The notes beneath the pieces are model-generated. The model saw only the letters and a list, made by a program, of their open reading frames with translations, had not been told where the DNA came from and did no database searches. From a virus, in IMG/VR virus record IMGVR_UViG_3300042691_004105, positions 1-22,893 of that record: 22,893 nt of DNA. One strand, written 5' to 3'. Numbering within the stretch: the stretch's first letter is position 1; each line of letters starts with the position of its first letter. Shown here piece by piece: positions 7,298 to 12,433 of this stretch. A program made the position numbers and the translations under genes.

Positions 7298-7363
7298 GAT
7301 ATAAAGGATATATAGTGCTTCGGCACGATTACCCTTATATCGGGTAATGAGGTTTAAAATTTT
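7298..7363 (+). promoter_or_regulatory. Structured leader before the pre-capsid gene: two hairpins plus GATATA repeats
   Basis: The 71-base gap holds a direct repeat GATATA-aag-GATATA (7298-7312). A hairpin follows with the extra-stable C(UUCG)G tetraloop: GTGC 7315-7318, TTCG 7319-7322, GCAC 7323-7326. A second perfect 7-bp hairpin has ATTACCC 7328-7334 and GGGTAAT 7342-7348 around a 7-base loop. The GAGG ribosome binding site (7349-7352) abuts the second stem. Neither hairpin is followed by a T-run, so these are not intrinsic terminators. RNA processing, stability or translation control is inferred. Confidence 0.6.
7315..7347 (+). CDS. Candidate 10-codon leader ORF (GTG start)
   Basis: GTG at 7315 opens a frame encoding MLRHDYPYIG, with TAA at 7345-7347. 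AAAGGA (7303-7308) stands six bases before the GTG, a good ribosome binding site. The start codon lies in the 5' arm of the UUCG hairpin and the stop lies in the 3' arm of the second hairpin. The stop is directly followed by the ribosome binding site of the next gene. It could be a leader peptide coupling translation to the downstream gene. It is short enough to occur by chance. Confidence 0.22.
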   Translation: MLRHDYPYIG

Positions 7364-7948
7364 ATGGCAACAGGTTTTGGTTTAAGATTTAAACGTACGC
7401 TACACGGGCAAGCCCCAGTATGTGCTAAATTTTACGTTCCTGCAACTGACTCTACCGCACTTTTAGAAGGTGATCTAGTAACACTAGTTCCCACTACTGG
7501 TGCGATGGATACGGCTGCTGAGGTTCCAGTAGTTACACGAGCAGCGACAGGTAATGTCTTGCTAGGTGTGGTTAAGAGCTTTCAGCCAGACGGGTCTCTT
7601 CCTTTGACTGGTAACTATCGTGCAGCTTCTACTGCTCGTTATGTTAACGTCATTATTGATCCAGATGCAGTATATGAAGCTCAAGAAGATGCAGTAGGTG
7701 GTTCAATTACCGCTGCTGTAGTAGGTGCTATGCAAAATGTTAACGTCATTGTAGCTGCTGGTTCGACTGTAACAGGTCTTTCTGGGACTATGATTGACTC
7801 TAATACTACTACGACTTCTGCTGCTGATCTTAAGATTGTAGGTGTTCCTGCTAATGGTGGCGATAACTACGCTGCTAAATCAGGTGGCGCAATTCTCGAA
7901 GTTATGATTTTGGCTCCGGCTTTAAAATCAACTGACAGTCAATCATAA
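7364..7948 (+). CDS. Probable head decoration or minor capsid protein
   Basis: This 194-residue, Ala/Val/Thr-rich protein is predicted to be mostly beta-strand. It lies immediately upstream of the major capsid gene and follows the structured leader. It resembles a family of pre-coat structural proteins of podoviruses with a pattern like EGDLVTLV (35-42), then LLGVVKSFQPDG (about 66-77), YRAASTARYVNVIIDPDAVY (about 85-104) and YEAQEDA (104-110). No signal peptide or membrane segment is seen. Its location beside the coat gene, and the family's usual place, support a decoration or coat-associated virion protein. This is inference; the exact role is unknown. The start follows GAGG at 7349-7352 with a long 11-base spacer. 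Confidence 0.7.
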   Translation: MATGFGLRFKRTLHGQAPVCAKFYVPATDSTALLEGDLVTLVPTTGAMDTAAEVPVVTRAATGNVLLGVVKSFQPDGSLPLTGNYRAASTARYVNVIIDPDAVYEAQEDAVGGSITAAVVGAMQNVNVIVAAGSTVTGLSGTMIDSNTTTTSAADLKIVGVPANGGDNYAAKSGGAILEVMILAPALKSTDSQS

Positions 7949-7954
7949 GAGGAG
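7948..7954 (+). promoter_or_regulatory. Strong ribosome binding site of the major capsid gene
   Basis: AGAGGAG at 7948-7954, eight bases before ATG 7963, is the longest anti-Shine-Dalgarno match noticed in the window. This fits the coat protein being the most abundant product. Confidence 0.7.
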
Positions 7955-7962
7955 CATAGAAT

Positions 7963-8868
7963 ATGAGTATTCAACGTGGTAATTTTCATTCAGACCTTAT
8001 ATCTGGTCTAGTGGATAAGTGGTTTAGCACAAGACCTACGGATATTGCTCCTTTGCATAACCGTATGTTTCAAGTCCTAAAATCGAATCAAGCTTTTGAA
8101 AGAAATGCTACGATCACGGGTTTTAGCTCGATGTCCGCTAAGCATGAAGATGGTCCAGTGTTACTTGATTCCAGTCAAGAAGCACAAAAGCCCGTCTACG
8201 AACATACGACATTTGCATTAGGTTTTGCAATGTCTATGGAATTGATGGAAGATGGTATTGCATTTAGTCAAGCTTCACGCTTTACTGATATGTTGAAACG
8301 AGCAGCAATGGTGACGAAAGAAATCGTAGCAGCTAACGTAATCAACTATGCAGCTACCTCAGGCTATACGCAAAAAGGTGGTGACGGTGTTGTATTAGCA
8401 TCAGCTAGCCATCCTACTGCAAGTGGTCTACAGTCTAACATCCTTTCAGGCGGTGCAGATTTGAGTGAAGCTTCTCTAGAAGCGATCAGAACTCAGATCA
8501 AACGTGCTAAGGATAACCGTGGATTGTATCAACAATTAGCAATCAATACTTTGATTATCAGCCCTGAACAAGAAGCTGAAGCTCATCGTATCTTGCACTC
8601 ACTCTTGAGATCTGGTACCGCTAACAATGATACCAACTTCTTGAAAGACATGAGCACTGTTAAAGATGTGGTTGTAAACCCATATTTGACCAGTACGACC
8701 CAATGGCAAGTCACTACGACTCATCCAGATGGTCTGAAGTTCTATGTCAGAAAAGAAGCTCAAATCGATAAAGACAATGTGTTCTTAACTGCACAAGGTA
8801 TCTATCGAGCAATCATGCGTATCAGCGCTGGTTGGGATGATTTCCGTGGGATTTATTTCTCTCTATAA
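7963..8868 (+). CDS. Major capsid protein, HK97-fold
   Basis: This 301-residue coat protein builds the icosahedral head. It lacks an obvious cleaved delta domain. An N-terminal arm leads into a segment MSAKHEDGPVLLDSSQEAQK (about 57-76), then a long spine-like helix (RFTDMLKRAAMVTKEIVAAN, about 107-126). A P-domain/A-domain region follows (SEASLEAIRTQIKRAKDN; LIISPEQEAEAHRIL; VVVNPYLT), and a C-terminal strand that ends in DDFRGIYF. This order is typical of HK97-fold coats, and the length is near that of Mu gpT-like coats (about 300). It is much shorter than P22 coat (430) and shows no inserted I-domain. It has the strongest ribosome binding site here. The gene is followed by a highly structured gap. 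Confidence 0.88.
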   Translation: MSIQRGNFHSDLISGLVDKWFSTRPTDIAPLHNRMFQVLKSNQAFERNATITGFSSMSAKHEDGPVLLDSSQEAQKPVYEHTTFALGFAMSMELMEDGIAFSQASRFTDMLKRAAMVTKEIVAANVINYAATSGYTQKGGDGVVLASASHPTASGLQSNILSGGADLSEASLEAIRTQIKRAKDNRGLYQQLAINTLIISPEQEAEAHRILHSLLRSGTANNDTNFLKDMSTVKDVVVNPYLTSTTQWQVTTTHPDGLKFYVRKEAQIDKDNVFLTAQGIYRAIMRISAGWDDFRGIYFSL

Positions 8869-8875
8869 ACTATAC

Positions 8876-8968
8876 ACTCTATGGGCAGGGCATCATGATG
8901 GTGTCCTTCCCCCTAAGAGTCAATCAAGGGTCATATGCAAATCTAATCGTAGGATACGGTATTGACTC
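8876..8968 (+). promoter_or_regulatory. Structured intercistronic RNA after the capsid gene, with two competing pairings
   Basis: A long hairpin pairs ACTCT 8876-8880 with AGAGT 8916-8920, GGG 8883-8885 with CCC 8909-8911, and AGGGCATC 8887-8894 with GGTGTCCT 8900-8907 (two G-T pairs) around loop ATGAT. A second perfect 8-bp inverted repeat pairs GAGTCAAT 8917-8924 with ATTGACTC 8961-8968, and encloses a small stem TCGTA-gga-TACGG. The two pairings share 8917-8920, so the outer helices exclude each other. There is no T-run, so it is not a standard terminator. The downstream GAGG (8972-8975) lies just outside the second stem. Confidence 0.6.
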
Positions 8969-8978
8969 AACGAGGTAA
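8895..8978 (+). CDS. Candidate 27-codon mini-gene or leader ORF
   Basis: ATG ATG at 8895/8898 opens a frame of 27 codons beginning MMVSFPLRVNQGSY and ending YGIDSTR, with TAA at 8976-8978. The last sense codon AGG and the base before it form part of the GAGG ribosome binding site of the next gene, whose ATG follows four bases after the TAA. AGGG (8887-8890) is a weak ribosome binding site and is buried in the hairpin stem, while the ATGs sit in its loop. The amino acid pattern looks protein-like. A small virion or leader peptide, or chance coding over a structured RNA, are all possible. Confidence 0.35.
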   Translation: MMVSFPLRVNQGSYANLIVGYGIDSTR

Positions 8979-8981
8979 TTA

Positions 8982-9521
8982 ATGTCTTATTTTAAAGATA
9001 ACGTGACGTCAAAGGACTCAGTCTGTGTAGCTCCTACTGGTAATAACTCTCAAGACGCTGTCAATGCGATCAAGATTACTGGTACGGCTAATGCTGCTGA
9101 TGCTAATGTCGTCACACTTACAAATGCTAGTCATGGTCAGGCAACTACCATCACTATCGCAGACTGTGGTAATGCTGCTGGTACAATTACTCCGGCTGTA
9201 GGGGGCTATGCTCCTGTCAGATCCGTAGGAGCTGTAACAGCTGGTACTACTCAGACCCAAGCAGGAGCTACAGCTATCACTAAAGATATCACTGTAGTAA
9301 CTACTGGGAATGCTAATGATGGTGTATTGCTTCCTTCGATCAGAGCTGGTCAAGTATTAGTCATAATCAATGCTAGTGCAAATGCTGGCAAGATTTATGC
9401 TAATGGTACTGAAACACTAAACGGTACTGCTGGTAACGCAGGTTCTACGGCACTAGGTGCTAGTAAAGCTGTGACAGTAGTAGGTACTGCTGCTGGTGTA
9501 TCAGTAAGTTATACAAACTAA
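8982..9521 (+). CDS. Probable virion surface or head decoration protein
   Basis: This 179-residue protein is extremely rich in Ala, Thr, Gly, Asn and Val, with short beta-prone segments. A signature-like stretch GVLLPSIRAGQVLVIINASA (about 114-133) is followed by GKIYANGTETLNGTAG. That pattern recurs in accessory structural proteins encoded just after coat genes. No signal peptide or membrane segment is present. It follows the major capsid gene across a structured RNA gap and has GAGG six bases before ATG 8982. Position and composition suggest a decoration or head-fibre protein. I cannot name a family with certainty. Confidence 0.65.
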   Translation: MSYFKDNVTSKDSVCVAPTGNNSQDAVNAIKITGTANAADANVVTLTNASHGQATTITIADCGNAAGTITPAVGGYAPVRSVGAVTAGTTQTQAGATAITKDITVVTTGNANDGVLLPSIRAGQVLVIINASANAGKIYANGTETLNGTAGNAGSTALGASKAVTVVGTAAGVSVSYTN

Positions 9522-9584
9522 AGTCTAGGGGACGGACTATAAATGTCCCCACTAATTCATGTTCTAGATTCGCGAATTGCGAAC
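9522..9584 (+). promoter_or_regulatory. Structured gap: GGGGAC/GTCCCC hairpin and TTCGC/GCGAA hairpin
   Basis: GGGGAC 9528-9533 and GTCCCC 9545-9550 form a perfect 6-bp stem. AGTC 9522-9525 and GACT 9535-9538 offer a weaker, mutually exclusive pairing. Further on, TTCGC 9569-9573 and GCGAA 9579-9583 form a stem around GAATT. The same place contains a 10-bp perfect palindrome ATTCGCGAAT (9568-9577) framed by GTTC 9561-9564 and GAAC 9581-9584. No T-run follows. Role is inferred as RNA processing or regulation; the palindrome could also be a protein-binding DNA site. Confidence 0.5.
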
Positions 9585-9596
9585 ACTAAAAGGTAA
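9543..9596 (+). CDS. Candidate 17-codon leader ORF
   Basis: ATG 9543 opens MSPLIHVLDSRIANTKR, with TAA at 9594-9596. Its last codons AAA AGG form the ribosome binding site of the gene starting at 9602, exactly as in the mini-ORF before 8982. GGACGGA (9530-9536) gives a modest ribosome binding site six bases upstream. The ATG touches the 3' arm of the GGGGAC/GTCCCC hairpin. Translation is unproven. Confidence 0.22.
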   Translation: MSPLIHVLDSRIANTKR

Positions 9597-9601
9597 ATAA
9601 A

Positions 9602-9997
9602 ATGGCTGACGCAGTAAATACTACAGTAATCTATCAAGATACTGTCCGTTATGTAGTTAAAATTACTAACCTGTCAGATGGCACAGGCGAAACTGCCGTC
9701 ACTAAAGTAGATAAATCTACATTGACTGGACCTAATGGTTTGGAACCCACTGAGCTTGTCGTAGAATGCATTGACGCTGATGTTGCGGGTATGCAGGTAT
9801 ACCTATATGCTGACCATACTACAGACGTACCAATCGCTCGTATTGGCGGTTTAGGACGATATAAAAGAGACTTCAGAAAGACAGGTGGTCTAAGTACGGC
9901 TGGAGCTGGTGATACTGGAGATATCTTATTGACTACTAATGGTCATAGTTCAGGTGATAGTTACGATATTACTCTTTATTTAAGAAAAAAGGATTAA
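9602..9997 (+). CDS. Small virion-associated protein, probable structural
   Basis: This 131-residue protein is predicted to be mainly beta (NTTVIYQDTVRYVVKITNLS at 6-25; TELVVECIDADVAGMQVYLY at about 50-69; DSYDITLYLRKKD at the C-terminus). It starts after AAAAGG. It resembles a recurrent small structural protein found between coat and tail genes in podoviruses, with the pattern of a YxDT..YV.K.TN strand and a GxGRYKRDFRKTGGL loop (about 84-98). The role could be head completion or decoration. Assigned by position and fold impression only. Confidence 0.65.
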   Translation: MADAVNTTVIYQDTVRYVVKITNLSDGTGETAVTKVDKSTLTGPNGLEPTELVVECIDADVAGMQVYLYADHTTDVPIARIGGLGRYKRDFRKTGGLSTAGAGDTGDILLTTNGHSSGDSYDITLYLRKKD

Positions 9998-9998
9998 T

Positions 9999-10196
9999 AT
10001 GAAGTACTTAGTCTGCAATGTGTGTGAAGATGATATCCCTACTGAGCATATTCCGACTGATGTAGTAGCTATTGTTATATGTCCAAAGTGTCAGACTAAA
10101 CACAAACTTTTACCTACTAAACAAGTACTTACAGAAGTTCCTAGAAAACTCGGCTTATTAGATAGAATTTTCAGTGTTTTTAAGAGAAATAAATAA
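9999..10196 (+). CDS. Small zinc-ribbon-like protein
   Basis: This 65-residue protein has two CxxC knuckles: C6-x-x-C9 (CNVC) and C28-x-x-C31 (CPKC). Their spacing is compatible with a single zinc ribbon. The C-terminal part is basic (RKLGLLDRIFSVFKRNK) with a short amphipathic helix. It begins one base after the preceding stop, and its TAA overlaps the next ATG (TAATG). A DNA, RNA or protein contact role is possible. The function in a virion gene block is unknown. Confidence 0.7.
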   Translation: MKYLVCNVCEDDIPTEHIPTDVVAIVICPKCQTKHKLLPTKQVLTEVPRKLGLLDRIFSVFKRNK

Positions 10197-10423
10197 TGGC
10201 TAAATTTGCTCGTGCCAGACAGTTATTCCGATTATTTAAGCAATCAGCTGCTCCAACCGTTGCTGAAGGCTTAACGGTAGATGATATCTGGGTAGATACG
10301 GATGACCATGCAGCTTATGTCTGTACAGCGGTTAGTCCTGTGACGTTTACTGCTTTAGGTGGTGGTAGTGGAAGCGGTCTTTCTGACGCACAAGTCCGAA
10401 CAATAGTGTCTTTAGGTATATAA
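10196..10423 (+). CDS. Small structural-module protein with fibre-like C-terminus
   Basis: This 75-residue protein has a basic N-terminal helix (MAKFARARQLFRLFKQ), a central DDIWVDTDDHAAYVCTAVS segment (about 29-47), and a Gly/Ser hinge (GGGSGSG, about 55-61) leading to LSDAQVRTIVSLGI. The hinge plus the SDAQVRTIVS end resembles segments in phage fibre and baseplate proteins, so it may be a small adaptor for the fibre-like proteins encoded next. It is overlapped by the upstream stop (TAATG). No certain family. Confidence 0.6.
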   Translation: MAKFARARQLFRLFKQSAAPTVAEGLTVDDIWVDTDDHAAYVCTAVSPVTFTALGGGSGSGLSDAQVRTIVSLGI

Positions 10424-10424
10424 A

Positions 10425-11357
10425 ATGATTTTAGACAGTACTACTAAAAGTATCGATGTTTTAATGGGGGAAGCTATTACAACTTCTAACCCAGACTATG
10501 TAGTAGCCTATGATGACATAACTACCACTACTTTTATTCCTAAATCTTCAGATGGTGCTTTAAACGGTACGTCTGTTGTAAGTATTGTGTCAGCTCCTAG
10601 CGCTTCAACTCAAAGGCATGTAAAGTATATAAGTATTAATAATACCGATACCGTATCACATACTATTACTATAAGACTAAATAATAACTCTACTAATAGA
10701 GTTCTTTACAAAGCTACATTAGCAATAAATGAAGTTTTACAATATACAGAGGGTCTTGGGTTTGAATGCTATCAAAAAGATGGTAATATAAAAGTATCTA
10801 CATCTTTACCGGGTGTTATTCAGTCTTTTTTAAGACCAGTGAGTTATGTATACGGATCTATATCTGGATCTGCGAGTTTTCCTACAGATAATACAGTAGC
10901 TTATTTCATGGGGATAGCTACAAAATCATCTAGTTCTGTAAATGTTATTATAAGTTGCGTTACTACAGCAATGTCTGGAACTACTTATTCAGAAGTAGGT
11001 ATTGGGGTGTATAAAGGTCCGATGCAAAGTTCCCAAATGATAGCTAACAATGTAGCTGAAATGAAAGTCTTAGGATATACGGATACTAGCTCTGTGTTTA
11101 ATAGTACTGGAATAAAGAATATTAGCGTTTCACTATCTCCATCAATTCAGCCTGGAGACGCTATATTTTTACTACAAGCTCATCAAGCTACAACAACACC
11201 TACATTAAGAACTACTACTACAGCTTATAGTACTCAATTGACCAGTAACGTGATGCACACTCAAGCTGGAGCTAGGATATCTACTACCTCTCCTTTAAGA
11301 TTAGGTACTATTACTGGTAATAACCCCTTAATAATAACAGCTATATATTTAAATTAA
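10425..11357 (+). CDS. Fibre-like accessory structural protein, copy 1 of a tandem paralogue pair
   Basis: This 310-residue, Thr/Ser/Asn-rich, beta-predicted protein begins MILDSTTKSIDVLMGEA. An N-terminal domain (1 to about 125) contains ASTQRHVKYISINNTDTVSH (about 60-79), a pattern shared by many phage virion proteins of the ILD.TTKS type. A second domain (about 135-310) includes SSSVNV, TYSEVG, LGYTD, NSTGIKN and QATTT blocks. The next gene shares all these blocks in the same order, so the two arose by duplication. No signal peptide. Probable head fibre or tail surface protein exposed on the virion. The molecular target is unknown. Confidence 0.75.
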   Translation: MILDSTTKSIDVLMGEAITTSNPDYVVAYDDITTTTFIPKSSDGALNGTSVVSIVSAPSASTQRHVKYISINNTDTVSHTITIRLNNNSTNRVLYKATLAINEVLQYTEGLGFECYQKDGNIKVSTSLPGVIQSFLRPVSYVYGSISGSASFPTDNTVAYFMGIATKSSSSVNVIISCVTTAMSGTTYSEVGIGVYKGPMQSSQMIANNVAEMKVLGYTDTSSVFNSTGIKNISVSLSPSIQPGDAIFLLQAHQATTTPTLRTTTTAYSTQLTSNVMHTQAGARISTTSPLRLGTITGNNPLIITAIYLN

Positions 11358-11366
11358 TAGGTATAT

Positions 11367-12263
11367 ATGATTATATTAGATTCTACTACTAAAAGCATAA
11401 CTGCAGTCATGGATGTAGCAGCAGCTACTAATAATCCAGATGTCACCTGTGCCTATAGTGATATAACTACCTCGACTTTTAGTCCAGCATCTTCCGATAT
11501 AGTATTAAATGGTACTACTCCCGTAACAATTGTGTCTAGTCCGGCTAGTTCTACTCAACGACAATTAAAATATATTAGTATTAACAATACAGATACTATA
11601 GCCCATCAAATAACAATAAACTATAATAACAATGGTACATACAGAGTGTTAGTAAACTGGGTACTAAACTCAGGTGATACTTTATTATATACTTCTAATA
11701 GTGGTTGGGTTATTACAGACTCGACAGGCTCAAAAAGACCTGGATCATCTTCTTTAGTAGGAAGTCAATTTCTTTCTCCTATATTAGAAGCTGCTAATAC
11801 GTCAACTACTCTAAGTCTTACTAGCACTACATCATACGCTACATATTTAGGTGTAAGTCCAAAAGTCAGTTCCTCAGTAAATGTATGTTTTAACGTAACT
11901 ACGGCTTGTGCTACTATCACGTATGCCGAAGCTGCAATATTTAAAGGTAATGTAAATCTAAATGGTAATCCCACATTAACTAGACTGGGGTATGCTGATA
12001 TAAGTGGTATTGCTAATAGTACCGGTGTAAAAAACGTACAAATAACACTAAGCACTCCAGCAAATATAAATGATACTTTGTGGTTAGTCTTAGGAGATCA
12101 AGCTACTACTACGATGGTAATCAGAGCTGGATTAGCTGATGATATTCAATCTGGAATACTAGCTACATTATCTGCTAGACCTTCTACAGCTACAAGTCCT
12201 ACAGCTTGGACTATAGCTGCTAATACTATCGCGGTGCCTTGGGTATCTGCATTTGTGAATTAA
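11367..12263 (+). CDS. Fibre-like accessory structural protein, copy 2 of a tandem paralogue pair
   Basis: This 298-residue paralogue of the preceding protein begins MIILDSTTKSITAVMDVAA. The N-terminal domain is the better conserved part: ILDSTTKSI, DITT.TF.P.SSD, LNGT, STQR..KYISINNTDT are common to both. The C-terminal domain keeps SSSVNV, TYAEAA, LGYADIS, NSTGVKN, and QATTT, with many substitutions between. The level of divergence suggests an old duplication or acquisition of two alleles, not a recent assembly artefact. Probably assembles with or alternates with copy 1 on the virion. AGGT precedes the ATG. Confidence 0.75.
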   Translation: MIILDSTTKSITAVMDVAAATNNPDVTCAYSDITTSTFSPASSDIVLNGTTPVTIVSSPASSTQRQLKYISINNTDTIAHQITINYNNNGTYRVLVNWVLNSGDTLLYTSNSGWVITDSTGSKRPGSSSLVGSQFLSPILEAANTSTTLSLTSTTSYATYLGVSPKVSSSVNVCFNVTTACATITYAEAAIFKGNVNLNGNPTLTRLGYADISGIANSTGVKNVQITLSTPANINDTLWLVLGDQATTTMVIRAGLADDIQSGILATLSARPSTATSPTAWTIAANTIAVPWVSAFVN

Positions 12264-12271
12264 GAGGTTTT

Positions 12272-12433
12272 ATGACAGCTTTAGAAATACTAAAATCAGA
12301 TATTTTAAATGTTAGCATAGTAGATGCTAATGTAATTATTCAAACAGACTCTGACACTCTATTCTTAGATTTGACTAAACTATCTTTAGTAGAAGCAATA
12401 TATATTAGAGCTACATATGGGAAGGTATTATAA
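12272..12433 (+). CDS. Small protein of unknown function
   Basis: This 53-residue protein begins MTALEILKSDILNVSIVDAN, with alternating hydrophobic residues and a helical end (LSLVEAIYIRATYGKVL). I place the start at ATG 12272, with AAGAGG (12262-12267) five bases upstream. A longer frame beginning at TTG 12239 would overlap the previous gene by 25 bases and lacks a comparable ribosome binding site. Its TAA overlaps the next ATG. Position between fibre genes suggests a small structural or assembly helper. No family recognised. Confidence 0.6.
   Translation: MTALEILKSDILNVSIVDANVIIQTDSDTLFLDLTKLSLVEAIYIRATYGKVL

Noticed and set aside
7298-7363. Promoter of a phage-type RNA polymerase
   Set aside because: GATATA repeats occur only here among the gaps and no common 20-base consensus is shared with the other gaps.
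8876-8920. Intrinsic terminator after the coat gene
   Set aside because: The stem is strong but no T-run follows, and co-directional structural genes continue at once.
9018-9353. 111-residue antisense Ser/Tyr/Cys-rich frame
   Set aside because: Shadow of the Ala/Thr-rich decoration-like gene; composition is unlike a real protein.
12239-12271. TTG 12239 as start of the 53-residue protein
   Set aside because: It overlaps the previous gene by 25 bases; ATG 12272 with AAGAGG just upstream is better.
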